In this document: positions 18,285-27,062 of the stretch, one piece after another
Layout: every line of letters begins with the position of its first letter
Position numbering within the stretch: the first letter of the stretch is position 1
Source of the DNA: Acidovorax sp. CCYZU-2555
Lineage (GTDB): Bacteria; Pseudomonadota; Gammaproteobacteria; Burkholderiales; Burkholderiaceae_C
Length of the DNA stretch: 64,000 bases
Direction of reading: 5' to 3'
NCBI RefSeq assembly: GCF_018413525.1
Contig: NZ_JAHCDD010000019.1
Coordinates: forward strand, 1 to 64,000
Program-made: the position numbers and the translations under genes
Notes under the pieces: model-generated
What the model was told of the DNA's origin: nothing
What the model saw: the letters and a program-made list of their open reading frames with translations, nothing else
Database searches by the model: none

Positions 18285-20093
18285 TTATTCCTTCTTGCCT
18301 TCGCGCTCCAGCGCTTCCTGCATCGCCTTGAGGGCGTCGTTGTCGCTGCCGGCTGCGTCCGCCGCGGGGGCATCGGCCGCCGGTGCATCGGCGGGCGCAG
18401 CGCCGCCCGGCATGCTCAGGCTAGGGTCGTCGAATTCCATTGCCGGCGGCATGCTGGCTTCCATTTCCAGACGCACCTTGTCGAGGTCGTATACGACCTT
18501 TTCATCGAGGCCGCTCGAGACAATTCCCGGGAAGATGATGATCAGCGCGACCATCACCAACTGGATGATCAGGAATGGAATCGCGCCCGCGTAGATCTGC
18601 ATGGTGGTCACGGGCTCGACCATCTTCTTGGTGACCTTGTCCACATAGGCCTTGGTCGGCGCGACGCTGCGCAGGAAAAACAGCGCAAAGCCGAACGGAG
18701 GGTGCATGAACGAGGTCTGCATGTTGACCGCGAGCAGCACGCCGAACCAGACCAGATCGATGCCCAGCTTGTCGGCCACGGGCGCCAGCAGCGGCACGAT
18801 GATGAACGACAGCTCGAAGAAGTCCAGGAAGAAGGCCAGGAAGAAGACCATCACGTTGACGACGATCAGGAAGCCCAGCTGGCCGCCCGGCAGGCCGGCC
18901 AGCAGATGCTCGACCCACAGCGGTCCGTCCACGCCCTGGAAAGTCAGACCGAACATGGTTGCGCCGATCAGGATGAACAGCACGAAGCACGACAGCTTGG
19001 TGGTCGACATCAGCGCCTGGCGCAGCAGCGCCATGTCGAGGCGGCCACGCAGCATGGCCATCACCATCGCACCCAACGCGCCCATCGCGCCGCCTTCGGT
19101 TGGTGTCGCCACGCCCAGGAAGATGGTGCCCAGCACCAGGAAGATCAGCAGCAGCGGCGGAATCAGCACAAAGGTCACGCGTTCGGCGACCTTGGACAGC
19201 AGGCCCAGGCGCGTGATGCGGTTGAGCGAAGCGGCGACGAAAGCCAACGCCACGCCGAAGCACATCGCGACGACGATGGTTTCGTCGAGTGCGACCTTTT
19301 CCACGGCTTCGCCGGTCCACCAGGTGTGCAGCTCGGCCATGTGCTGGCCGACAAAGATCGATGCGCCCACGCACAGCACCGTGAGCACCAGCAGCGAAGG
19401 CATGCCAGACTTGCCGTTGGCGTCGCGCAGCGTGCGCGCTTCGGGCGGCAGGGCCGGCACCATGTGCGGCTTGAAGATCGCCAGGCCGATGATGAACAGT
19501 GCATAGAAGCCGGTCAGCATCAGGCCGGGAATGAACGCACCCTTGTACATGTCGCCGACGCTGCGGCCCAGCTGGTCGGCCAGGATGATCAGCACCAGCG
19601 ATGGAGGAATGATCTGCGCCAGCGTGCCCGAGGCCGCGATCACGCCCGAGGCAACGCGTCTGTCGTAGCCGTAGCGCATCATGATGGGCAGCGAGATCAG
19701 GCCCATGGAGATCACCGAAGCCGCGACCACACCCGTGGTCGCTGCAAGCAGCGCGCCGACGAAGATCACCGCCAGGGCCACGCCGCCGCGCACCGGTCCG
19801 AACAGCTGACCCACGGTGTCGAGCAGGTCTTCGGCCATGCCGCTGCGTTCAAGTATCAGCCCCATGAGGGTGAAGAACGGGATGGCGAGCAGCGTGTCGT
19901 TCTGCATGATGCCGTAGATGCGCAGCGGCAAGGCCTGCAGCAGCGCTTCGGGCAGCACGCCCAGCTCGACGCCGATGAAGGCAAAGAACATGCCGCAGGC
20001 GCCGAGGCTGAATGCCACCGGAAAGCCCAGCAGCAGAAAACAGATCAGGCCCGCGAACATGATCGGGGCCAGGTTGTGTGTCAGGAATTCCAT
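18285..20093 (-). CDS. dctM: TRAP transporter large permease subunit, DctM family
   Basis: A 602-residue membrane protein with 12 or more helices (opening MEFLTHNLAPIMFAGLICF; conserved IPFFTLMGLILERSGMAEDL, IASGTLAQIIPPSLVLII-type segment and FFLDFFELSFIIVPLL). It moves the solute with sodium after capture by DctP. It is the long form of DctM (usual short form about 430 residues): there is an insertion of about 100 residues mid-way and a Pro/Ala-rich tail (APADAPAADAPAADAAG). This form is typical of TakPQM-like 2-oxoacid systems. It lies 18 bp downstream of dctQ. Confidence 0.93.
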   Translation of the reverse strand: MEFLTHNLAPIMFAGLICFLLLGFPVAFSLGACGMFFAFIGVELGVLPEALLQALPLRIYGIMQNDTLLAIPFFTLMGLILERSGMAEDLLDTVGQLFGPVRGGVALAVIFVGALLAATTGVVAASVISMGLISLPIMMRYGYDRRVASGVIAASGTLAQIIPPSLVLIILADQLGRSVGDMYKGAFIPGLMLTGFYALFIIGLAIFKPHMVPALPPEARTLRDANGKSGMPSLLVLTVLCVGASIFVGQHMAELHTWWTGEAVEKVALDETIVVAMCFGVALAFVAASLNRITRLGLLSKVAERVTFVLIPPLLLIFLVLGTIFLGVATPTEGGAMGALGAMVMAMLRGRLDMALLRQALMSTTKLSCFVLFILIGATMFGLTFQGVDGPLWVEHLLAGLPGGQLGFLIVVNVMVFFLAFFLDFFELSFIIVPLLAPVADKLGIDLVWFGVLLAVNMQTSFMHPPFGFALFFLRSVAPTKAYVDKVTKKMVEPVTTMQIYAGAIPFLIIQLVMVALIIIFPGIVSSGLDEKVVYDLDKVRLEMEASMPPAMEFDDPSLSMPGGAAPADAPAADAPAADAAGSDNDALKAMQEALEREGKKE

Positions 20094-20111
20094 TGTGTAT
20101 GTCTCCTGCGC

Positions 20112-20726
20112 TCAAGCGTTGTTCTTTTTGCTTGGGCCTTTGGAGGCTTGGGCCAGGTTGCGGATGGCTTCCGCCAAATCTTCTTCAGCGGTCTTTTCCA
20201 CTTTCTTGGCAGTCGGATCGTCGATCAGGCCTTGCAGGAAGGCGATGCGCTTGATCAGTTCGGACCAGCCCTGCAGCAGCAGCAGACCAAAGCCCAGCGG
20301 CATCATCAGATAGACGGGCCAGCGGATCAGGCCGCCCGCATTGCTCGACATTTCACCGGTCTGGAACGCTTGCCAGAAAAACGGAATGCCCATCCACAGA
20401 ACGGCCGCGCTCATGGGCGTGAGAAAGCAGGCAAAGCCGAATATGTCGATCCAGATCTGCTTGCGTTTGGACAGGCGGCTGGCGATCACGTCGACCTTCA
20501 CATGCTCGCCCTGCAGCAGCGTATAGCCCGCGGCGAGCAGAAAGGATGCAGCGAACAGATACCACTGCACTTCGAGAAAGGCGTTGGAACTGGTATTGAA
20601 TACCTTGCGCACCACCGCGTTCACGCCGCTGATGACGGTGGAGGCAAGGATGAGCCAGATGACGTATTTGCCGACCTGGGTGTTAAGCCAGTCGACCCCT
20701 CTCGAGAATTTGAGTAAAGCCTGCAT
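20112..20726 (-). CDS. dctQ: TRAP transporter small permease subunit, DctQ family
   Basis: The 204-residue protein has four predicted transmembrane helices (VGKYVIWLILASTVISGVNA opens the first; LEVQWYLFAASFLLAAGYTL the second) and the GEHVKVDVI motif of DctQ. It partners DctM in a sodium-driven TRAP permease. The ATG at 20726 has GGAGAC 4 bp upstream; a TTG 15 bp earlier lacks a ribosome site. The C-terminal tail is charged and coiled (KKVEKTAEEDLAEAIRNL). It is first in the dctQM operon, which faces the receptor genes at 12.5-14.9 kb. Confidence 0.91.
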   Translation of the reverse strand: MQALLKFSRGVDWLNTQVGKYVIWLILASTVISGVNAVVRKVFNTSSNAFLEVQWYLFAASFLLAAGYTLLQGEHVKVDVIASRLSKRKQIWIDIFGFACFLTPMSAAVLWMGIPFFWQAFQTGEMSSNAGGLIRWPVYLMMPLGFGLLLLQGWSELIKRIAFLQGLIDDPTAKKVEKTAEEDLAEAIRNLAQASKGPSKKNNA

Positions 20727-20829
20727 GGTGTCTCCAATCAAAAGGCCGTTTGTCTTGCCGGGCCGGCCACGGGTAGGAGGCTTCCGGTAATTTTTTGCAA
20801 CGTCCGATTTTAAGGAGTGGATGCCCGAA

Positions 20830-20905
20830 AAATTCAGCTAAGAATATAGGACTTTCACTATATTTTTAGCGACTATATAGCTATTGATTTTGTAGCAATA
20901 GGTGT
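20830..20905. promoter_or_regulatory. AT-rich promoter region upstream of dctQM with small inverted repeats
   Basis: Between dctQ and the next gene there are 230 bp with no coding signal. The segment around 20835-20905 is strongly AT-rich and contains CTATTG...CAATAG (20881-20901) and a CTATAT...ATATAG pair (20859-20880). These fit a promoter, and TAGC(A/T)-rich inverted repeats are common in Comamonadaceae intergenic DNA. No GntR palindrome of the TGGTATACCA type is present here. Confidence 0.4.
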
Positions 20906-20956
20906 TTACCTTGGGGTGGATTAATTGTCGTTTTTTTGTTGGTTTTGCGGCATTCG

Positions 20957-21316
20957 TCATTCGATGCCGAAGTGGCTGCGCAGCGCTTCGCTGAACGCCG
21001 CGCTGGCGCTGAGCGTCAGGCCCAGCGTGGTGCGCTGGTCGGTGGCCGCGAGCTGCAGGCGGCCCGTGGCCTCGTCGTAGGCCGCGCTCAACGGCGTGCC
21101 GTCGTCCTGCTGCGCATGCAGGTCGAAATCCCAGTCGCCGCCTTCTTCCATGGGTCCGCGCCGGCCCGCGAACGTGCGGCTGGCCCAGCGCAGCACCTGC
21201 TCGACCTCGGCCGTCAGGGCGGGCAGGCGCTCGGGCGTGACGCTGGCGAGCGCGTCCCAGCTGGCCGTGCCTTCGTCGTCTTCGCTGTAGTCAAAATCCA
21301 GATAGTCCAATGCCAT
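20957..21316 (-). CDS. Conserved hypothetical protein, acidic, 119 residues
   Basis: A small acidic protein (MALDYLDFDYSEDDEGTASW start; C-terminus ALRSHFGIE). No family is recognised and there is no signal peptide or membrane segment. Codon use (strong G/C at third positions) matches the neighbours, so it is likely real. It lies 36 bp upstream of the LytTR regulator gene on the same strand order (the regulator ends at 21353 on the side towards this gene), so it could be the third cistron after the histidine kinase and regulator. Its role is unknown. Confidence 0.75.
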   Translation of the reverse strand: MALDYLDFDYSEDDEGTASWDALASVTPERLPALTAEVEQVLRWASRTFAGRRGPMEEGGDWDFDLHAQQDDGTPLSAAYDEATGRLQLAATDQRTTLGLTLSASAAFSEALRSHFGIE

Positions 21317-21352
21317 GTGCGCTCCGCGAAAAAGCCGCCATTGTGGCCCCGG

Positions 21353-22180
21353 CTACATGGCCTTGAAGCGGTGGGCGTAGAGCCGGCTTACGGGCAGCTG
21401 TTCCGCGCGGCCGCGCAGCTGCAGCTGCAGCCGTCCGGCCTCGTCGCGCAGCGCGGCGCGAATGGCGCTGGCGCGCACCAGCGTGCCGCGGTGAATCTGC
21501 CAGAACACCTCAGGGTCGAGCTGGGCGCCGAGTTCCTTGAGCGGCGTGCGTATCAGGTACTCGCGCTCTGCTGTGAGCACGCGCACGTACTTGTCTGCGG
21601 CTTCGAAGTACAGCACTTCGTCGACGGGAACCAGTGCGATATGCGCGCCGGTGCCGGCCTGTATCACCGTGAGCCGCGCGGCAGCCGGCGCCGCGGGCGC
21701 GGCCGGCAGCAGCGCGCGCAGTTGCGCCATGGTGCGTTCCAGGTCCTGGGGCGCGGCCGCATGGCGGTTCGCGGCGCGCTGCGCGAGCAGGCGCTGCAAG
21801 CGGTCGACAGTCATCTGCAGGCGCTGGGCCTGCACCGGCTTGAGCACATAGTCGATCGCCTGGGCTTCGAACGCCTGGACCGCGTACTGGTCATAGGCCG
21901 TGACCAGCACCAGCGCGGGAAAGGGCGGGCCGCCCGCGTCGGGGTCGGGCCAGGCATCGGCCAGCTCCGCCGCGGCCTGCAGCCCGCTTTGGCCGGGCAT
22001 GCGGATATCGAAGAACAGCACATCGGGCCGCAGCGCCAGCGCCTGGTGCACGGCGCTCAGGCCGTCGCCCACGCTGGCGACGATTTCGAGCTCGGGCCAG
22101 GCGCGCGCCAGCGCCTGCTCCAGCGCCTGGCGCAGCAACGGTTCGTCTTCGGCGATCAGCGCGCGGGCCGGGATATTCAT
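21353..22180 (-). CDS. Two-component response regulator, LytTR DNA-binding type
   Basis: A 275-residue protein. The N-terminal receiver has acidic residues in ALIAEDEPLLR, the phosphate-accepting Asp in VLFFDIRMPGQSGLQAA, and Lys in DYVLKPVQAQRL. The C-terminal LytTR domain (about residues 165-275) contains VDEVLYFEAADKYVRVLT and IHRGTLVRASAI. Such regulators (AlgR, LytR, YehT) bind imperfect direct repeats. Its start codon overlaps the end of the sensor kinase gene by four bases, so the pair is translationally coupled. Confidence 0.94.
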   Translation of the reverse strand: MNIPARALIAEDEPLLRQALEQALARAWPELEIVASVGDGLSAVHQALALRPDVLFFDIRMPGQSGLQAAAELADAWPDPDAGGPPFPALVLVTAYDQYAVQAFEAQAIDYVLKPVQAQRLQMTVDRLQRLLAQRAANRHAAAPQDLERTMAQLRALLPAAPAAPAAARLTVIQAGTGAHIALVPVDEVLYFEAADKYVRVLTAEREYLIRTPLKELGAQLDPEVFWQIHRGTLVRASAIRAALRDEAGRLQLQLRGRAEQLPVSRLYAHRFKAM

Positions 22181-23268
22181 GGCGTGCTTTCAAAGTGCAG
22201 CGGCAGGCGCACGCTGCAGCGCGTGCCGCCGCCTTTGCGCGCCTCGAGCGTGAGCCCGGCCTGGCTGCCATGGAGTGTCAGTAGGCGCTCACGTACCTGG
22301 GCGAGCCCGAAGTGGCGCTGCGCCGGCGCGGCCGCGATCTCGGCCAGGCCCGCGCCGTCGTCCAGCACCTCGAGCAGCAGTTGGCCGTCTTGCGTGGCCT
22401 GCGCGCGCACCACGATCTCGCCGCCCGCGATCTGCGGCTCGAGGCCGTGGCGTATCGCGTTCTCTACCAGCGGCTGCAGCAACAGTGCAGGCACACAGGC
22501 CGATGCGAGTTCGGCGGGCAGTTCCAGTCGGTGGTGCAGGCGTTCGCCCATGCGCACCGCCATCAGTTCAAGATAGTCATGCAGGCGCGCGAATTCTGCG
22601 CTGAGCGTGTGTCGCGGCGTGCGCGCGCCATCGAGCGTGGCGCGCAGGTAGGCGATGAAGTGGTCCAGCATGGCTTCGGCGCGCGGCGCGTCGCTGCCGA
22701 TCAGCACGCGCAGGTTGGCCAGCGTGTTGAACACCATGTGCGGCTCGAGCTGGGCTTCGAGCAGCTTGAGCCGGGCTTCGGCGGTGTCACGCTGGCTCTG
22801 CACGATGGCGCGCTCGAGTTCCTGGGCCTTGCCGCGGTGAAACAGCACCAGGCACATGGCGATGCTGATCGCCGCCGTGAGCGCCAGCGTGGTCATGCCG
22901 CTGGCGCTGGTCAGCGCCTGGGCCAGCGAGAACGGCTGGTCATCGCCGCGGTACCGGCGCCCTATGGCGCCGCCCAGCAGCGCGCCGGCAGCGATGCCGG
23001 TGACGACCAGCGCCGGCCCGCGCCAGCCTGCGGGCCAGGGAATGGCCTGGTGGCGCGTGAGCAGCATCCGGCCCAGATCGATCACCAGCCAGCTGACCAG
23101 GCCCACCGACAGGGAGTAGACCAGTTGTGCGTCCCAGGCGCCCTTTGCGACGGCCTGCAGCATGAGCGCGGTCAGGCAGCACAGCACGGCCGTGCACAGG
23201 CCGTGCAGGGCGAAAGACCGCGCATTGAAATGCGCCAGCAACGGGGTGTGGGACATGGTCGTGGGCAT
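22177..23268 (-). CDS. Sensor histidine kinase, LytS/YehU family (His_kinase + HATPase_c)
   Basis: A 363-residue protein with four hydrophobic segments in the first 150 residues. The H-box LEPHMVFNTLANLRVLI follows, with the phosphorylated His in EPHMVFN, and then an ATPase domain with PLVENAIRHGLEP (N-box) and DDGAGL (G-box). It senses an unknown cue at the inner membrane and phosphorylates the LytTR regulator encoded immediately downstream. The 2TM protein gene lies 24 bp past its start side (upstream on the strand), so the order is 2TM, kinase, regulator. Confidence 0.93.
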   Translation of the reverse strand: MPTTMSHTPLLAHFNARSFALHGLCTAVLCCLTALMLQAVAKGAWDAQLVYSLSVGLVSWLVIDLGRMLLTRHQAIPWPAGWRGPALVVTGIAAGALLGGAIGRRYRGDDQPFSLAQALTSASGMTTLALTAAISIAMCLVLFHRGKAQELERAIVQSQRDTAEARLKLLEAQLEPHMVFNTLANLRVLIGSDAPRAEAMLDHFIAYLRATLDGARTPRHTLSAEFARLHDYLELMAVRMGERLHHRLELPAELASACVPALLLQPLVENAIRHGLEPQIAGGEIVVRAQATQDGQLLLEVLDDGAGLAEIAAAPAQRHFGLAQVRERLLTLHGSQAGLTLEARKGGGTRCSVRLPLHFESTP

Positions 23269-23291
23269 TGTCGCGCATCGCCGCGCCCGGC

Positions 23292-23594
23292 TCAGCCGCG
23301 GTCCTGCTGGCGCTGCAGCAGCCGGCGCTCGCGCGCCAGCAGGCGGTCATGCAGGCTGCCGCCGGGCAGGTTCAGCCAGACGACCGCGCCATGGATCAGC
23401 AGGCCCAGGCCCCAGCCCATCGCGGGGTAGATGGCCCAGTGCCGGTCCTGCTGCGCCGACAGCCCGGCCAGCAGCAGGTTGACCAGCACATAGACGGTGG
23501 CGTGCACGGCCCAGCCCATCTTCATGCCCGCGCGGCGGCGCGCGAGTCGGTCCAGGGTGTCTTCGCTCATGGCGGGGGAAGTGGGGAAAGTCAT
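23292..23594 (-). CDS. 2TM domain-containing small membrane protein
   Basis: A 100-residue protein with two transmembrane helices (AVHATVYVLVNLLLAGLS and AMGWGLGLLIHGAVVWL) and a charged tail (DRLLARERRLLQRQQ), as in the PF13239 2TM family. Such domains are often found with LytS-like kinases, sometimes fused to them, and may help sensing. The ATG at 23594 is preferred because GGAG lies 7 bp upstream; a longer start at 23663 adds 23 non-conserved residues. It is the first gene of a likely 2TM-kinase-regulator operon. Confidence 0.85.
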   Translation of the reverse strand: MTFPTSPAMSEDTLDRLARRRAGMKMGWAVHATVYVLVNLLLAGLSAQQDRHWAIYPAMGWGLGLLIHGAVVWLNLPGGSLHDRLLARERRLLQRQQDRG

Positions 23595-23822
23595 GGCCGG
23601 GCTCCGTTGGTTGAAAGCGATGGGCTGACTGTGCGCGCCGACGCGCGCCAGGGCCAGCGCCATGCGACGAACTGCCGCTGCGTGGCGCGAAATGCGCTTG
23701 AATGGGTGTCAATCGAAATTGAATGTTGATAGTTGAAATCTTTTGTTACGCGGACGCAGCGCGGACAAATTGACGCGGGCGTACATAATCTCTGGCTCTC
23801 AACCGCCAAACAGGACATTTCC

Positions 23823-24650
23823 GTGGATATCGTATTGCTGGTCAAGGCCGCCATCATGGGCGTGGTCGAAGGCCTGACCGAGTTCTTGCCCATTTCATCG
23901 ACCGGTCACCTGATTCTGGCGGGCGCCTTGCTCGGCTTCGAAGGCGAAAAAGCCAAGGTATTCGACATTGCCATCCAGACCGGCGCGATCTTCGCGGTGA
24001 TCCTGGTCTATTGGCAGAAAATTCGCAGCACCGTGGTCGAGCTGCCGACCAGCGCCCATGCCCGGCGCTTCGCGCTCAATGTGTTCATCGGCTTTCTGCC
24101 GGCCGTGGTGCTGGCGCTGGCCTTCGGCAAGCTGATCCAGGCCCATCTGTTCACGCCCATGGTGGTCGCGACCACGTTCATCCTGGGCGGCTTCGTGATT
24201 CTGTGGGCCGAACGCCGCCCGAACGCAGTGGTGCGCGTGCATTCCGTCGACGACATGACGCCCATGGACGCCCTCAAGGTCGGCCTGGCGCAATGCCTGG
24301 CGATGGTGCCGGGCACAAGCCGCAGCGGCGCGACCATCATCGGCGGCATGCTGCTGGGGCTGTCGCGCAAGGCGGCGACCGACTTCTCGTTCTTCCTGGC
24401 CATGCCCACGCTGATAGGCGCGGGCGTCTACAGCCTCTACAAGCAGCGCCATCTGCTGACCACCGCCGACATTCCGATGTTTGCCGTCGGCCTGCTGTTC
24501 TCGTTCATCAGCGCCTGGTTCTGCGTGCGCTGGCTGCTGCGCTACATCTCCAGCAACAGCTTCGTGCCGTTCGCCTGGTACCGCATCGTGTTCGGCATCA
24601 TCGTGCTGGTCACGGCCTGGACCGGAGTGATCGCCTGGCACGGCGAATGA
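23823..24650 (+). CDS. uppP: Undecaprenyl-diphosphate phosphatase
   Basis: A 275-residue polytopic membrane protein with both active-site signatures of the BacA/UppP family: [15 protein letters not shown] (residues about 17-31) and [13 protein letters not shown] (about residue 160-172). It dephosphorylates undecaprenyl pyrophosphate outside the inner membrane, recycling the lipid carrier for peptidoglycan and O-antigen synthesis, and it confers bacitracin tolerance. The GTG at 23823 gives the normal family N-terminus ([17 protein letters not shown]). A longer frame to 23733 is not supported. It overlaps the next gene by ATGA. Confidence 0.96.
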   Translation: MDIVLLVKAAIMGVVEGLTEFLPISSTGHLILAGALLGFEGEKAKVFDIAIQTGAIFAVILVYWQKIRSTVVELPTSAHARRFALNVFIGFLPAVVLALAFGKLIQAHLFTPMVVATTFILGGFVILWAERRPNAVVRVHSVDDMTPMDALKVGLAQCLAMVPGTSRSGATIIGGMLLGLSRKAATDFSFFLAMPTLIGAGVYSLYKQRHLLTTADIPMFAVGLLFSFISAWFCVRWLLRYISSNSFVPFAWYRIVFGIIVLVTAWTGVIAWHGE

Positions 24651-24952
24651 GCGCGGGCGATTTCGATCGCCTGGCGCTGAACGCCACGGCCGATGTCGTG
24701 GCGTTCGCCCGCTTCGTGGCGCAAACGGAGTTTCTTTTCGACGGCGCGGCCGATTCCGATGCACTGGCGCAATACCAGGCGGCCTGGTTCGACGCCGAAA
24801 TCACCAATGCGCTGGCGCTGGAGCGCTGGGACGCCGAAGGCCGGCCCGCGGCCTGGGATGGACCCTGGCGCGCAGACTTCCAGCATGACGCGGCCCAGGC
24901 GGTCGCGGCGCTGCAGGCCGTGGTTGCGCATCATTTCAATCCCGCGAAGTAG
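24647..24952 (+). CDS. Hypothetical protein, 101 residues, coupled to uppP
   Basis: The start codon overlaps the uppP stop codon (ATGA, 24647-24650), so it is likely translated by coupling. The protein is acidic and Ala-rich with several aromatic residues ([36 protein letters not shown]) and has no signal or membrane helix. I recognise no family. Its 3' end overlaps the convergent AraC-type gene by 22 bp. Codon bias fits the genome, but it could be lineage-specific. Confidence 0.7.
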   Translation: MSAGDFDRLALNATADVVAFARFVAQTEFLFDGAADSDALAQYQAAWFDAEITNALALERWDAEGRPAAWDGPWRADFQHDAAQAVAALQAVVAHHFNPAK

Positions 24953-25725
24953 CGCCCGGGCGGCTGGCCCAGCGCTTTCTTGAACATCGTGATGAACGCC
25001 GTCACGGAGTCGTAGCCCAGGTTTCCGCCCACTTGCTGCACCGTCGCGCCTTCGGACAGCTGGCGTAGCGCGATGAGAATGTGCAATTGCTGGCGCCAGC
25101 GGCCGAACGTGAGCCCGGTTTCCTGCGCGACCAGCCGCGCCAGCGATCGCTCGCTCATCGCCAGGCGCTCGGCCCACTGCGCCAGTGAAGTGCGGTCCGA
25201 CGGGTCCTTGGTCAGCGCCTGCGCCATGCGCCGTATCTTGGGGTGGTCCGACACCGGCAGGTGCAGCTGTTCCACAGGCGCCGTGACCAGCAGTTCAAGC
25301 AGCAGGGCCACCACCTGCGCCGTGCTGGCTTCACCGGCGGGCGCGGCCGCGAGGTGCAGGATCAGTTCGCGTGCCAGCGGGCTGATGGCCAGCGTGCAGC
25401 ATTGCGCGGGCATGCGCGCGGCTTCGGGCTCGATGAACAGAAAGCAGATGCGCGCGTTGTCGGTGGCGCGGTTGCTGTGCGGCATGCCGCCGGGAATCCA
25501 GACGCCGTGCTGGGGCGGAACGATCCACATGCCCTGGGGCACTTCGCAAGTCACGCTGCCGTGCAAGGCCAGCACCAGCTGGCCCTTGCGATGGCGGTGC
25601 ACGGGCTGCTCGGCGTCGTTCTGCGCGATCTCTACATGCAGCGCCACGGCGGGCCGGGTGTCGACATCGGCGTCATAGGTGCACAGCAGGCGCGAAAGGG
25701 AATGCGGGGAAGGCTGATCTGTCAT
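24931..25725 (-). CDS. nimR: AraC-family transcriptional regulator, NimR-like
   Basis: A 264-residue regulator with an N-terminal cupin-type sensing domain (HRHRKGQLVLALHGSVTCEV, then PPQHGVWIPGGMPHSN) and a C-terminal pair of helix-turn-helices (LAQWAERLAMSERSLARLV and VQQVGGNLGYDSVTAFITMF). The domain order and the divergent CynX/NimT-type transporter gene match the E. coli nimR/nimT (yeaM/yeaN) pair, in which the regulator represses a 2-nitroimidazole exporter. The drug or metabolite recognised here is not known. Direct repeats spaced like AraC half-sites lie at its 5' end. Confidence 0.87.
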   Translation of the reverse strand: MTDQPSPHSLSRLLCTYDADVDTRPAVALHVEIAQNDAEQPVHRHRKGQLVLALHGSVTCEVPQGMWIVPPQHGVWIPGGMPHSNRATDNARICFLFIEPEAARMPAQCCTLAISPLARELILHLAAAPAGEASTAQVVALLLELLVTAPVEQLHLPVSDHPKIRRMAQALTKDPSDRTSLAQWAERLAMSERSLARLVAQETGLTFGRWRQQLHILIALRQLSEGATVQQVGGNLGYDSVTAFITMFKKALGQPPGRYFAGLK

Positions 25726-25744
25726 TTTTTAGCGATCATCTGTC
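25717..25744. promoter_or_regulatory. Direct repeats ATCTGTC spaced 21 bp (candidate NimR-like half-sites)
   Basis: ATCTGTC occurs at 25717-25723 and again at 25738-25744, both followed by T-rich tracts. The 21-bp period (two helical turns) is what AraC-family dimers need for adjacent half-sites. One repeat overlaps the nimR start codon and the other is in the 84-bp divergent promoter region. Autoregulation is inferred. Confidence 0.45.
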
Positions 25745-25809
25745 TTTTCTTCTATATTCAACCACGCACAGGCTTCGTACAGTGAGGTTCAGTTCTTTGA
25801 GCCTTGCCC

Positions 25810-26991
25810 ATGACGCCTTCCACTTCCGCGCGCTCCGCGCGCAACGCCCTTCTTCTCGCCGGCACCTTGCTCGTGGCCGCGAACCTGCGCGTGCCCGCGA
25901 CCGGGCTGCCGCCGTTGCTGGCGCAGATCACCGCCCACTTCGGCCTGAGCACCACGGCCGCAGGCGCGTTGACGACGCTGCCGCTGCTGGCGTTCGCGCT
26001 GCTGTCGCCGTTCGCCGCGGCGATCGCGCGCCGCCTGGGCCTGGAGCGCACGCTGTTTTGCGCCATGGCGACGATTGCGCTGGGCATAGGCGTGCGCTCC
26101 AGCGGCTGGGAATGGGCGCTCTTTCTGGGAACCTGGATCATCGGCATGGGCATCGCCGTGGGCAATGTGCTGCTGCCCAGTCTGGTCAAGCGCGATTTTC
26201 CCGACAACGCGGCCGCCGTGACCGGCGCCTATGTGCTGGCCATGGGCGTCGTTGCCGCGCTCGGCTCGGCCGCGGCCGTGCCGCTGGCCGATGCCCATGG
26301 CTGGCAGGCGGCGCTCGCGGGCTTCGTGCTCGTGCCGCTGGCGGCGATGGCGGTCTGGGCGACGCAGTGGGGCAGCGGCAGTGCGCCAGCGCCTGTCGAT
26401 GCGCGCGCGCAGCCGTCTGCGCCCATCTGGCGCTCCGCGCTCGCCTGGCAGATCACGTTCTATCTGGGCCTGAACTCGACCATTTACTACGTCGCCATAG
26501 GCTGGCTGCCGTCCATCCTGGCCGAGTCGGGCGTATCGGCGCAGCAAGCGGGAACGCTGCACGGCGTGCTGCAGCTGGCTTCGGCGATTCCCGGCCTGGT
26601 GCTAGGGCCCATCGTGCGGCGCATGTCCGATCAGCGCCTGGCCGCGGCGCTGGCTGCGGCCATGTCGACCATCGCGCTGCTGGGTTTCTGGCTGCTGCCC
26701 GCGCTTTCCTGGCTGTGGTCCGTGCTGTTCGGCATGGGCACGGGCGCGACCTTCATTCTCGGCCTGACGTTCGTGGCGCTGCGCACGCGCGATGTGGCGC
26801 AGTCGACCGCGCTGTCGGGCATGTCGCAGAGCGTGGGCTATCTGCTGGCGGCGGTCGCACCGATGGCCATGGGCGCGCTGCATGACCGGCTGGGCGGCTG
26901 GCAGGTGCCGCTGCTGGTCTGTGCGGCGCTCGCGGCCGCGGCCGTGGCCATGGGCGCGCTGGCCGGGCGCAATCGGCGCATAGGTGCCTAA
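25810..26991 (+). CDS. MFS transporter, CynX/NimT family
   Basis: A 393-residue transporter with 12 predicted helices (LLLAGTLLVAANLRVPATGL near the start is the CynX/NimT signature, followed by the GxLxxxxx-type MFS loop SPFAAAIARRLGLE). The family includes the cyanate permease CynX and the 2-nitroimidazole exporter NimT. The divergent NimR-like gene points to the latter group, but the substrate is unproven. The ATG at 25810 is used; a TTG two codons earlier is possible. Confidence 0.9.
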   Translation: MTPSTSARSARNALLLAGTLLVAANLRVPATGLPPLLAQITAHFGLSTTAAGALTTLPLLAFALLSPFAAAIARRLGLERTLFCAMATIALGIGVRSSGWEWALFLGTWIIGMGIAVGNVLLPSLVKRDFPDNAAAVTGAYVLAMGVVAALGSAAAVPLADAHGWQAALAGFVLVPLAAMAVWATQWGSGSAPAPVDARAQPSAPIWRSALAWQITFYLGLNSTIYYVAIGWLPSILAESGVSAQQAGTLHGVLQLASAIPGLVLGPIVRRMSDQRLAAALAAAMSTIALLGFWLLPALSWLWSVLFGMGTGATFILGLTFVALRTRDVAQSTALSGMSQSVGYLLAAVAPMAMGALHDRLGGWQVPLLVCAALAAAAVAMGALAGRNRRIGA

Positions 26992-27062
26992 AGCTGCCTG
27001 CAGCGTCCCTATGATGGCGGTCCATGCCCGCAGCGGGCTTCCATTTCACTCAAGGAGAATTC

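Noticed and set aside
18261-20717. 818-codon plus-strand frame opposite dctQM
   Set aside because: A shadow of the dctM and dctQ coding strands; the product is His/Gln/Arg/Asp-rich without recognised motifs.
24011-24646. Upstream extension of the small gene behind uppP
   Set aside because: It overlaps uppP in another frame. The ATGA-coupled start at 24647 is far more likely.
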